64,000 nucleotides of DNA from the NCBI RefSeq assembly GCF_000143685.1, contig NC_014328.1, positions 806,001-870,000 of the forward strand. The letters are read 5' to 3'. A program made the translations under genes and the position numbers. Positions 51,815 to 60,686 of this stretch are shown in pieces. Under the pieces are notes generated by a model. That model was not told where the DNA came from, did not search any database, and worked only from the letters and a program-made list of their open reading frames with translations. Numbering within the stretch: position 1 is the first letter of the stretch; the number at the start of each line of letters is the position of its first letter. This DNA comes from Clostridium ljungdahlii DSM 13528. GTDB taxonomy: Bacteria > Bacillota > Clostridia > Clostridiales > Clostridiaceae.

Positions 51815-52720
51815 ATGAGTTTAGTATTACAAACTAATGATTTAACTAAAAAATACGGAAAACAAATAGCTGTAAATAAGGTTAATCTTAATATTAAAAA
51901 GGGCGATATTTACGGTTTGATAGGGAAAAATGGTGCAGGCAAAACAACAATTATGAAAATTGCCTGTGGACTCATTTATCAGGAACAGGGGGATATTCAA
52001 CTGTTTGAAAGTAGCAATTTAGAAAAGGCCAGAAAAAGAATGGGATGTGTTATTGAACAGCCAGCACTTTATCCTGACATGACAGCAAAGCAAAACTTGA
52101 TTTATTATGATAAACTGCTTGGTATTACAGACTATAGTAATGTGGATGAGGTCCTAGGTTTGGTTGGTTTACAAAATACAGGTAAAAAGAAAACTAAAGC
52201 TTTTTCTCTTGGCATGAAACAGCGTTTATCCATTGCAATTTCCTTATTAGGTAATCCTGATTTTCTTATCCTAGATGAGCCTATTAATGGATTAGATCCC
52301 TCTGGTATCAAAGAAGTTAGAGAATTACTATTAAAACTAAATATAGAAAATGAAATTACTATTTTAATTTCCTCTCATATTTTAGGGGAGCTTGCTAAGC
52401 TTGCGACAAAATATGGAGTCATACATAAAGGAGTACTTATTGATGAATTTCAAGCAGTAGAATTGGAAGAACGCTGCAAAAAGTGTCTTACCATTGTAGT
52501 GAATAATTCTGAAAAAGCAGCTTACATTTTAAAAAATAACATCAACATCTCAAATTTTAAAGTATTTGATGAAGGAAAAATTTGCATTTATGATTGCTTG
52601 GATATACCAGAACAAATTAATAAAGAATTGGTTGAGAATGGTATTTTAGTATCAAGGATTTGCTTAGAAGGCAATGATATAGAAGGATATTTTGTAAAGT
52701 TGATGGAGGGCGATAAGTAA
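51815..52720 (+). CDS. ABC transporter ATPase (BcrA/NatA type)
   Basis: A 301-residue ATPase: Walker A GKNGAGKTTIMK, signature FSLGMKQRLSIAISLL, Walker B FLILDEPINGLDPSG, plus a C-terminal extension of about 80 residues. The SLGMKQR signature and size match the BcrA/lantibiotic-immunity group. Its stop overlaps the start of the permease gene (ATG at 52720), so translation is coupled. AGGAGG precedes the ATG. Confidence 0.92.
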   Translation: MSLVLQTNDLTKKYGKQIAVNKVNLNIKKGDIYGLIGKNGAGKTTIMKIACGLIYQEQGDIQLFESSNLEKARKRMGCVIEQPALYPDMTAKQNLIYYDKLLGITDYSNVDEVLGLVGLQNTGKKKTKAFSLGMKQRLSIAISLLGNPDFLILDEPINGLDPSGIKEVRELLLKLNIENEITILISSHILGELAKLATKYGVIHKGVLIDEFQAVELEERCKKCLTIVVNNSEKAAYILKNNINISNFKVFDEGKICIYDCLDIPEQINKELVENGILVSRICLEGNDIEGYFVKLMEGDK

Positions 52721-53454
52721 TGATGAATGTAATTTTTAGTGAATTTTATAAAATATTTAGAAGCAGGATTTTTTATGCTGTTTCAATTATATTGTTAGGA
52801 ATGAATGTTATTGCCTTTGTTTCAGTGTCTACTGCGACAAAATCCCAGATGTTAGGAACAGGAATTTCTAGTTATCAAGAATCTTATAGTGTAGATTTTA
52901 TTTTCTATATCGTTCTCATATTTGTGGCTTGTATGATTACTGCTGAATATGCCAATGGCAATATACGACAAATGACTTGCCATGGAATAGCCAGATGGAA
53001 ATTAGTTCTTGGACAGTATATAGCTATGTCTTCTGTTATTACAATAGTTTTATTAGGTTTTGGCATTTTAAATTTATTATCAACTATAATGCTATTTCAA
53101 CTAGGACAAGTTGATGCGGCTGCATTTATTCGAATGAATATTGGAATGATTTGCATGTTTTGGGGTACATCAGGAATTGGTACTTTTTTGGCTTATTTAT
53201 TAAAAAATGAAGGTGTTACAATTATAGTTTCTATTTTGCTAGTGGCAAGCAGCAGCTTCATAGTAAATCTGCTTACTTTGCTAACAAAGAACGATGTTTT
53301 TAAAAAATACTCTCTTACAAATATGCGTAATACCATAGTTAGTTTTAATTCAAAACCAGAGGATGTTGTGAATTATTCAATTGTATTTTTGTTAATTGGA
53401 ATAATTACAGTTTTTGGATCTAGTTTATTATTCTCAAAGAGAGATGTAGATTGA
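52720..53454 (+). CDS. ABC-2 type permease (lantibiotic-immunity/BcrB-like)
   Basis: A 244-residue membrane protein with six predicted helices, starting FSEFYKIFRSRIFYAVSIIL as in ABC-2 permeases paired with BcrA-type ATPases. The segment TAEYANGNIRQMTCHGIARW, between helices, is typical. With the preceding ATPase it would remove antimicrobial peptides from the membrane. The pairing is shown by the overlap of the two genes; substrate unknown. Confidence 0.85.
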   Translation: MMNVIFSEFYKIFRSRIFYAVSIILLGMNVIAFVSVSTATKSQMLGTGISSYQESYSVDFIFYIVLIFVACMITAEYANGNIRQMTCHGIARWKLVLGQYIAMSSVITIVLLGFGILNLLSTIMLFQLGQVDAAAFIRMNIGMICMFWGTSGIGTFLAYLLKNEGVTIIVSILLVASSSFIVNLLTLLTKNDVFKKYSLTNMRNTIVSFNSKPEDVVNYSIVFLLIGIITVFGSSLLFSKRDVD

Positions 53455-53536
53455 TTGACAAGAAGGAACAAAAATATGTTTAGATAAATCATAAATTCTT
53501 TGAAAATGTATGGTAAAGAAGAGAGGAGAGAATATT

Positions 53537-54220
53537 TTGGATATATTAAAAACAGAAAATCTTTCGAAAATTTATGGAAATGGTGATACAAAGGTTACTG
53601 CATTAGATAACTTGAATTTGAGAGTAGAAAAAGGCCAATTTGTTTCAATTATTGGACCAAGTGGATCGGGAAAATCTACACTTCTCCATATGCTAGGGTG
53701 TGTAGATCATCCTACAAAAGGGAAAATATATATAGATGAAACAGATATTTCGGCTATGAACGAAACAGAGTCTGCTTTATTTCGCCGACGAAAAATAGGA
53801 TTAATATATCAATCTTATAATTTAATTCCTACTCTTACTGTGGAGAAAAATATGCTTTTACCTATGTTATTAGATAATGTGAAACCAAAGAAAGAAGAAT
53901 TTAATAATATTGTGGAAATGCTTGGTTTGACGGAAAGACTTAATCATTTTCCAAATCAGCTTTCTGGTGGTCAGCAGCAAAGAGTTGCTATAGGACGAGC
54001 ACTAATGTGTAAGCCGTCTATTATTTTGGCAGATGAGCCAACTGGTAATCTTGATAGAAAAAACACCAAAACAACTATTGATCTTTTAAAACGTTCAAAC
54101 AAGGAGTACAAGCAGACAATTGTTATGATTACACATGACGAAGAAATTGCCACCTTAGCTGATAGAAGTATTAAAATTGTTGATGGAAAAATAGTTTCAG
54201 ATGAGGTGATAGGGCAGTGA
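53537..54220 (+). CDS. ABC transporter ATPase (BceA-like)
   Basis: A 227-residue ATPase: Walker A GPSGSGKST, Q-loop IYQSYNLIP, signature LSGGQQQRVAIGRAL, Walker B IILADEPTGNLDRK, H-loop THD. The TTG at 53537 is chosen because GAGAGGAGAG is six bases upstream; an ATG at 53510 lacks a site. It overlaps the following permease gene by four bases. It closely resembles the ATPase at 42185 in motif and size. Confidence 0.92.
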   Translation: MDILKTENLSKIYGNGDTKVTALDNLNLRVEKGQFVSIIGPSGSGKSTLLHMLGCVDHPTKGKIYIDETDISAMNETESALFRRRKIGLIYQSYNLIPTLTVEKNMLLPMLLDNVKPKKEEFNNIVEMLGLTERLNHFPNQLSGGQQQRVAIGRALMCKPSIILADEPTGNLDRKNTKTTIDLLKRSNKEYKQTIVMITHDEEIATLADRSIKIVDGKIVSDEVIGQ

Positions 54221-56844
54221 AAATAATGAATGAATACACCTATAACCAAATAAAAAAGAATAAGAGGCATACAATCTCTATATTAGTGGCTATAACAATT
54301 GCATCGGCTTTGCTATGTTCGCTTTGTATATTTATTTACTCTATGTGGGGAGCAAAGGTAACATCAACAATTAAAAATGGAGGTTATTGGCAAGGAGAAT
54401 TAAGAGAGGATATATCTGGAGATAAACTTAAAAAAGTTCAAAAAGATCCAGCTGTTAAAACTACAATGGTTAAAGGAACTTGGGTTACTGCTAAGCTTTC
54501 TGATACAAAACTTCCATATTTTTTAATGAGAGATGCAGATGAAAATTTTTGGCACGATATGAATTTGAAAAATGAGCTTATACACGGCAGGCTTCCTAAA
54601 AAAAGTGGGGAAATAGTGGTATCAAAATTATTTTTTACAGATAATCCTGCATACAAAATTGGTGATAAGCTAACGCTTCCAATAGGAAATAGAATGTTAA
54701 ACAATAAAGTACTTAAAACTCAAGCTTATAAAAGGTTAGGTGAAACATTTAAGGTAAATGGAACTAAGACTTATACAATAGTTGGTGAATTAGACATTTC
54801 AGGAAGTTCAGCTTATCCAGGGTATATTGCAATGGGATATTTAAACATTTCAGATATCAAACAAAATGACAAACTAACTGTTTATATGCTCTTTAATAAT
54901 CCGTATAAAATATATAAAACATTGCCACAAATCGCGCAATATTCTGGAGTAACTAAAGATAAATATGGAAAATATAATGTTATGTATAATAACCAATTGC
55001 TAAATTTATATGGAATTAGTAATAACAGTGACGCAAATACCCAATTTGTTCTAATTATGGCTATAGTAATAATTTTATTTTTACTAGTCATGGGCACGTT
55101 TATTCTTATTATTTATAATGCATTTTCACTATCTGCTAATAGCAGAATTAAGGAATTGAGTATTCTAAAAAGCTTAGGAGCAACTCCAAAACAAATTAAA
55201 TATTCTGTTCTTTATGAAGGATTTTTGCTATGGCTTATTCAATTACCAATTGGTTTAATTGCAGGATATGTTTTTAGTTATGGTGTATTTTCTAAAGTCA
55301 ATAGAATTCTTAGTGTTGAAAAAGGTTATAGTAACATACATGTTTCTTTCTCATTCATAGTAATTGCTTTTTCAGTAATCATCTCATTAATTACTGTTTT
55401 AACCTCTGCATATATTCCAGCAAGAAAAGTGGCAAAAGTGTCAGCTGTTTCTGGAATACGTCAGAATATCAAAATGGCAAAAATAAAAAATCATTCAATG
55501 ATTAAAAAAATATTTGGTATAGAAGGTGAACTAGCAAGTTCTCAAGCTTCAGCCAATAAGAAGAGTTTACGTACAGCTACCTTATCTATTTCAATATGTT
55601 TTATTTTAATAGCAGCCTATATTAATATTATTTCAATATATAAATTGGCGAATTCTAAGAACGAGAAAATAGTTAGCCATGACATTACCCTTAATTTAAA
55701 TACTATTGATGAGCCAAATGAAAAAATGATTAATAAAATTATATCTCTACCTGAAGTTAAAGACAGTGTAATTAGAAGGCAAGTACGTACATCAACTTAT
55801 TTAGCATCAAATCAGGAGTCAAAAATTTTTGCTAAAGCTGGTGGATTTGCTGGAGTTGACTACAAAAAGTACAACGTATTAAAACAAAATGGCAGATATA
55901 GAATTATAGTGAATTTAGTAGGATTGAATGATGAAGCCTTTAAGAAGTATTGTGGAAAAATTGGTACTAATTCGGGAAAATATTATAAAAAAGATATAGC
56001 AACAGGTATACTATTAAATAGCACACATTATAAACCAGATAATTCTAATGAGGTGAAACTATTACCTTTGTTAAATACAAAAGCTGGAAGTAAAATGCTT
56101 TTATATGAAAAAGTAGAAGATAACATGCAAACAAATAATAAATTCAAGATTAAAGTAGGTGATGTTACAGGAGTTTCTCCAAGTGACATAAAAACTAATA
56201 GATACAGTTTAGCTTTAATTATTCCTATGAAAAATTATAAACAGATAGTTGGTAATTTTTCATTAAGTCGTGAGCTTGAAGCTAATATAATGTCAATTGA
56301 TTTATTAGTGGGAGATAAGGCAAGTCCAAATGTAAAGAAAAAGCTAACACAAATTTGTAATTCCTACTTAGGATCGCAGGATTTTACAATATGGAGCTTA
56401 GTAGACGAAAAGCATCATGGAGAGCTTGTTCAGAAAGCTATTTCAATTAGCGTTTTTGCTGTTGCTTTAATGATTGGAATAATTGGCATTTTCAATACAT
56501 TTTCAACTGTTTCAAATAATATTAGACTGCATAAGAAAGAATTTTCTATGCTGCGATCAGTTGGAGTAACACCTAAAGGATTAAATAAAATGTTGACATT
56601 AGAAGGTCTATTTTTTGCATTGAAACCAATTATTATTGGCATTCCAGTTGTATTTATCATTTGTTTTTATATGTTGAGATTAACATCAATAACGTGGAAT
56701 GAATTTATAGTTGTTTTTCCAGGTACGGCAATTTTGGTTTATGTTATGATAATATTTATGTCTATATTTATGTCATATTGGATTTCTTCTAAATCAATTA
56801 AACAAAATAATATTATAGAGGCAATGAAAGATGAAGTAGTATAA
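54217..56844 (+). CDS. ABC transporter permease, FtsX-like, two FtsX domains
   Basis: An 875-residue permease. After an N-terminal helix (ISILVAITIASALLCSLCIF) come a large outside domain and a three-helix FtsX domain (RIKELSILKSLGATPKQIKY). A fourth helix, a second outside domain and a last FtsX domain (RLHKKEFSMLRSVGVTPKGL) follow. It forms a transporter with the ATPase it overlaps; the start is GTG 54217, inside that gene's stop. In this gene set it is probably part of a peptide-antibiotic sensing or resistance system. Confidence 0.88.
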   Translation: MKIMNEYTYNQIKKNKRHTISILVAITIASALLCSLCIFIYSMWGAKVTSTIKNGGYWQGELREDISGDKLKKVQKDPAVKTTMVKGTWVTAKLSDTKLPYFLMRDADENFWHDMNLKNELIHGRLPKKSGEIVVSKLFFTDNPAYKIGDKLTLPIGNRMLNNKVLKTQAYKRLGETFKVNGTKTYTIVGELDISGSSAYPGYIAMGYLNISDIKQNDKLTVYMLFNNPYKIYKTLPQIAQYSGVTKDKYGKYNVMYNNQLLNLYGISNNSDANTQFVLIMAIVIILFLLVMGTFILIIYNAFSLSANSRIKELSILKSLGATPKQIKYSVLYEGFLLWLIQLPIGLIAGYVFSYGVFSKVNRILSVEKGYSNIHVSFSFIVIAFSVIISLITVLTSAYIPARKVAKVSAVSGIRQNIKMAKIKNHSMIKKIFGIEGELASSQASANKKSLRTATLSISICFILIAAYINIISIYKLANSKNEKIVSHDITLNLNTIDEPNEKMINKIISLPEVKDSVIRRQVRTSTYLASNQESKIFAKAGGFAGVDYKKYNVLKQNGRYRIIVNLVGLNDEAFKKYCGKIGTNSGKYYKKDIATGILLNSTHYKPDNSNEVKLLPLLNTKAGSKMLLYEKVEDNMQTNNKFKIKVGDVTGVSPSDIKTNRYSLALIIPMKNYKQIVGNFSLSRELEANIMSIDLLVGDKASPNVKKKLTQICNSYLGSQDFTIWSLVDEKHHGELVQKAISISVFAVALMIGIIGIFNTFSTVSNNIRLHKKEFSMLRSVGVTPKGLNKMLTLEGLFFALKPIIIGIPVVFIICFYMLRLTSITWNEFIVVFPGTAILVYVMIIFMSIFMSYWISSKSIKQNNIIEAMKDEVV

Positions 56845-56891
56845 TTTTAGCTTTTGTATAGGCACAAGGTAGTTAATATAAAGGAGTTAAT

Positions 56892-57803
56892 ATGAAAAAC
56901 ATTTGGATAGTTACAACTTTTTTGTCCCTTTTCATGCTTGTCATGCTTATTTTTTATCATTTATATTATCGCATGAATATTAAACATATTACAAAACAAT
57001 TAAAGGAAATTATGAATATAAAAGATACCAATGAACTTTTGACGGTAGTAGTAAAGCAAAGAGATATTGGGGAGTTGGTTAATCAACTCAATAATTTAAT
57101 AGGAGATATAAGAATGTCTCGTATAAAAATTAAAAGATTAAACAGAAATTTTAGACAGAGTATAACTAATATTTCTCATGATTTACGTACACCATTAACA
57201 ACTGCTAGTGGATATGTTCAAATGCTCCAGACAAATGTTACAGAGGAAGAATACCAAGAGTATTTAGCAATAATACTAGAACGGCAGAATATGGTTAAGA
57301 TACTACTAGAACAATTATTTGAGTATGTACGTATTGAATCAGGTGATATTACTTATGAACATGTGCCTATAGATGCAAAAAAAGTTTTGGTAGATACACT
57401 TGCCATGTACTATGATGATTTTTATAAAAAGGGACAAGAACCAACTGTTCATTTGCCAGAAAAACCATGTATAATACAGGGAGATGAACAGGCAGTAAAA
57501 AGGATATTTTCAAATATTTTATTTAATGCAATTGTACATGGTAATGGAGGATATTGCTTTAAAATCCATGAAGCAGACAGTAGTTATATATTTACTTTTT
57601 CTAATCTTAGTGAACCTATGACCAGGGATGATTTAGATTATATTTTTGAACGTTCTTATACAAAAGATAAATCTAGAAATAAAAAAACTACAGGATTAGG
57701 GCTTACGATAGCCAGAGAAATTACTGGATGGTTAAATGGAACAATAGAAGCTTCTTATGATGATGGCAAATTCTCAATATCTATTTTATTACCTAAAATT
57801 TAA
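56892..57803 (+). CDS. Sensor histidine kinase with minimal membrane part
   Basis: A 303-residue kinase with one membrane segment at residues 5–25 and practically no extracellular domain. A HAMP-like stretch follows, then the H-box NISHDLRTPLT, N-box FSNILFNAIVHGN and G-box TTGLGLTIAREI. Kinases lacking an outside sensor domain usually read the state of a partner ABC transporter, here the permease 47 bp upstream. It would phosphorylate the regulator at 51020. AAGGAG precedes the ATG. Confidence 0.9.
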   Translation: MKNIWIVTTFLSLFMLVMLIFYHLYYRMNIKHITKQLKEIMNIKDTNELLTVVVKQRDIGELVNQLNNLIGDIRMSRIKIKRLNRNFRQSITNISHDLRTPLTTASGYVQMLQTNVTEEEYQEYLAIILERQNMVKILLEQLFEYVRIESGDITYEHVPIDAKKVLVDTLAMYYDDFYKKGQEPTVHLPEKPCIIQGDEQAVKRIFSNILFNAIVHGNGGYCFKIHEADSSYIFTFSNLSEPMTRDDLDYIFERSYTKDKSRNKKTTGLGLTIAREITGWLNGTIEASYDDGKFSISILLPKI

Positions 57804-57865
57804 TAAATATATAAAAGTGATGTAGTTTGGCTACGAAAATAATTTTGTGTACACATTATGAGCAA

Positions 57866-57966
57866 AAGGGGCTGTCGCACTAAAGTAAATACTACAATAT
57901 GTTGTATTGATTTCTAATTCACAAGTCAACATATCGTATGTAAATTGCTTAGTGCCACAGCCCCTT
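57866..57966. repeat. 101-bp MITE-like inverted-repeat element, copy 2
   Basis: The left end AAGGGGCTGTCGCACTAA and right end TTAGTGCCACAGCCCCTT are inverted repeats with one mismatch. Inner words AATACTACAATATGTTGT and the ACATATCGTATGTAAATT side also pair, so the whole element can fold into one long hairpin. Copy 1 is at 133–233. It is the better preserved copy. Confidence 0.7.
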
Positions 57967-58248
57967 GAAATTATATTTACAAGTTAAGGCATCTATATAT
58001 TTTAAACGTATTATAATTTTTTATAAAATCTATTGACGTCTCATAGCTGCTATCTGTCGTCAGTTAACTGCAATGACATCTTTGTAAGAGACAAAATCTG
58101 GAGAGTAGCAAACTAAAAATTTTTTATTTATTTAATAGATTTTTTAAGCTTATAGGGGTAATTGGAGCATCCGTGTAACCAGGGGCAAAGTAGAAATAAA
58201 AATATTTACGGACTTAAACTAAGTACATATTAACATTTATTTTAATTT

Positions 58249-59175
58249 TTATGACAGATTTTTTTCAGCATAGATCTTTGATTTAAAGAAGAAAAACATT
58301 ATTATTAAAATCGTAAGTAAAGGTGAAATGTATTCAGGTACTTCAACATGAAACCCTTCAAGAACCATAACAATGCCGAGACATAGCACCGAGTACATAG
58401 CACCATTTTTGAGATAAATATATTTTTTAATTTTCTCTATACTTCCCATTGTAATCTTTCTAACAACAATAGCACCAATCCCATTACCCAATATAATTAA
58501 TGGGATTGACATTGTAAATGCAAATGCTCCTAAAACTCCATCAATTGAAAATGTAGTATCTATTATCTCCAAGTATAATATTTTACTTATATCTGACATT
58601 TCGCTAGTATTGTCAATTAACTTTTTTTCGTTTTCTTCAGCATTTTTTTTAAATCCATCGGTTATAAAAAAGGCAGATGATCCAATTACAGCCGATAAAG
58701 CAAGTACTGGATTGTATTTTAAAGCTGCTGCTACAATACCAACTAAAATAACTGAAACAACAGCATAAAACCAAGTACCATTTTTTAGAAAGAATTCTTC
58801 AGTTGCAAGTCCTAAATGCTTATCTTCAATAAATAACCAATGGAGAAACAAGAATACAAGAAACACCCCGCCTCCAAGCATAAGTATAGGTGTTGAATAT
58901 TCTATTGATTCTATTATATGTGGATCATTTGAAAAAGTTGCAGTTAATGCTCCAATAGGACCAAGAGATTGATTTGTAGCCCATACAATAGCCCAAGGTA
59001 ATAATCCTCTTACTATAAATACTGCAAATAATATTCCATATAATAAGAACCATTTTTTTGCCTTTTCAGACATGGTTGATAAAACTTCAGCGTTTATTAC
59101 AGCATTATCTATACTTGAAACTACCTCAAATAAACATAAGCCTATTATGATCAAAATAATTGATATAATTCCCAT
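58249..59175 (-). CDS. TerC-superfamily integral membrane protein (DUF475)
   Basis: A 308-residue membrane protein with about nine hydrophobic helices. Acidic motifs in helices, CLFEVVSSIDNAVINAEVL near the N-terminus and YLEIIDTTFSIDGVLGAFAF in the second half, are the paired E…D/D…D sites of the TerC/DUF475 superfamily, proposed to move metal ions such as manganese. The ATG at 59175 has GAAAGGAT upstream; a TTG 18 bases earlier overlaps that site. It is a single gene, divergent from a two-component operon. Between its 3' end and the MITE (57967–58248) I see no convincing gene. Confidence 0.85.
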   Translation of the reverse strand: MGIISIILIIIGLCLFEVVSSIDNAVINAEVLSTMSEKAKKWFLLYGILFAVFIVRGLLPWAIVWATNQSLGPIGALTATFSNDPHIIESIEYSTPILMLGGGVFLVFLFLHWLFIEDKHLGLATEEFFLKNGTWFYAVVSVILVGIVAAALKYNPVLALSAVIGSSAFFITDGFKKNAEENEKKLIDNTSEMSDISKILYLEIIDTTFSIDGVLGAFAFTMSIPLIILGNGIGAIVVRKITMGSIEKIKKYIYLKNGAMYSVLCLGIVMVLEGFHVEVPEYISPLLTILIIMFFFFKSKIYAEKNLS

Positions 59176-59432
59176 AAAAATTGATCCTTTCAAATAAAAA
59201 ATTCAGGTTTTTGATAACACTTATTATAACATAACTCACAAAATATCATACATTGGCTCTCTATTTTTTTAAGTCTTTTATTTTGATATATGAATGTGAT
59301 ATATTGCTTTGAACTATAAAGTTTTTAGCCTTTATTACTTCTTTATCTGTATCAAATATTTGAATCACTTAATAATGTAAATAAGGAAGATTCATGTTAT
59401 AATTCTAAAGAATAGATATGGAGGTTTTATTA

Positions 59433-60143
59433 ATGGGCGAAAGACTGATGATAGTTGAAGATGATGAGGCAATTGCAAACATATTAAAGGAACACCTTGA
59501 AAAGGAAGGGTATGAAGTTAATTGGGCATCAAGTGGCAAAGAGGGGTTAGAAGATTTTAAAACATATGAATTTGCACTTGTAATGATAGATATAATGCTT
59601 CCCGAAATGGATGGTTTTACTCTTTGTAAAAATATAAGATGGATAAATGAAGATATACCTGTAGTGATAATAAGTGCAAAGCAAACAGAAATGGATAAAG
59701 TGAAAGGATTAAAGCTTGGAGCAGATGATTATATAACAAAACCTTTTAGTTTGATTGAAGTTTCTGCAAGAATTGAAGCACATTTAAGAAGGTATAAAAA
59801 GGTAGATAGAGAATCTGCCGTAAATGGAATATTAAAATTTAAAAATGGACTTATTATAATACCTGAAGAAAAAAAGGTTACTGTGAATGAAAAAGAAATT
59901 CAAATGACTATAAAAGAATTTGAACTTTTAAGTCTTATGGCACAAAATCCCAATAAGGTATTTTCAAAAGAAGAGTTATATCATCACATATGGGAGAGTA
60001 TGGATGTTGAAGGAAACAATACTGTAACTGTACATATAAAAGAACTTAGAGAAAAAATAGGGGACAGTAGTAAAAATCCTACTTTTATAAAAACTGTATG
60101 GGGGGTAGGTTATAAGTTTATAGGAGAAAAGAGTATTGGTTAA
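59433..60143 (+). CDS. OmpR-family response regulator
   Basis: A 236-residue regulator: acidic pair D10–D11, phosphoryl acceptor D53 in LVMIDIMLPEMDG, YITKPF, and a winged helix ending FIKTVWGVGYKFIGE. The ATG at 59433 follows GGAGG by seven bases; an in-frame ATG at 59418 lies over that site. A TATAAT box at 59398–59403 may be its promoter. It leads an operon with an L7/L12-like membrane protein, a kinase and a lipoprotein. Confidence 0.93.
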   Translation: MGERLMIVEDDEAIANILKEHLEKEGYEVNWASSGKEGLEDFKTYEFALVMIDIMLPEMDGFTLCKNIRWINEDIPVVIISAKQTEMDKVKGLKLGADDYITKPFSLIEVSARIEAHLRRYKKVDRESAVNGILKFKNGLIIIPEEKKVTVNEKEIQMTIKEFELLSLMAQNPNKVFSKEELYHHIWESMDVEGNNTVTVHIKELREKIGDSSKNPTFIKTVWGVGYKFIGEKSIG

Positions 60144-60159
60144 ATAGGGGGGTGAAATT

Positions 60160-60459
60160 ATGGATTATAAAATTGTTCTAATACTTGCGGCAGTAGGATT
60201 TTTAATATGGATAGTGGCTGATATAAGCCAAATACGAAGTGATAATATGAGAATGAATGCAACTTTGAATAGGATTGCTAGAAAGATAGGAGCATTTGAT
60301 ACATTAAAGGATGAATTAAAAAAGCTTATTTTAGAGAATGAAAGAATTAAAGCAATTAAATTATATAGAGAGTCTACAGGGTGCGGTTTAGTTGAAGCCA
60401 AGAAATATATCGATAGTTTGAAAGAAGAACTAAATAAGGATCAAGATAGGCATGAATAA
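60160..60459 (+). CDS. Membrane-anchored protein with L7/L12-like C-terminal domain
   Basis: A 99-residue protein: one N-terminal membrane helix (VLILAAVGFLIWIVADI in pattern), a coiled-coil-like middle (NMRMNATLNRIARKIG), and a C-terminal part, ERIKAIKLYRESTGCGLVEA plus KKYIDSL. That last part matches the ribosomal L7/L12 C-terminal fold motif of K-x-x-x-V-x-E-A-K-K-x-V-x-x-L. Small proteins of this kind occur in Firmicutes; the role is unknown. Its place between a regulator and a kinase gene hints at a part in signalling. GGGGGGTG precedes the ATG. Confidence 0.75.
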   Translation: MDYKIVLILAAVGFLIWIVADISQIRSDNMRMNATLNRIARKIGAFDTLKDELKKLILENERIKAIKLYRESTGCGLVEAKKYIDSLKEELNKDQDRHE

Positions 60460-60686
60460 TATAATTAACATGTGATTTCCAGAATGTGTAGGAGCTGTTT
60501 TTAAAATAGATGAAATGGATACATTAATTTACTAACTAGTTTTTAACAAAATATAAGAAAGTTGTATCATAATGTGTATTTTTGCAGGGTGATATGGCTT
60601 TTTTCTTAATTATAAAGAAATTATTAAGTTTTATAAAGAAATAAAAAGTATTTGTATAATGATATTGTACAGGTTAGGAGAAAGAT

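Noticed and set aside
58125..58210. Short minus-strand frame containing APGYTDAPITPISLKNLL
   Set aside because: Fewer than 30 codons with no start or family match; perhaps a gene tail, but not supportable.
57967..58248. Manganese (yybP-ykoY) riboswitch for the TerC-like gene
   Set aside because: The region lies downstream of that minus-strand gene, not in its leader, and I could not fold the expected motif.
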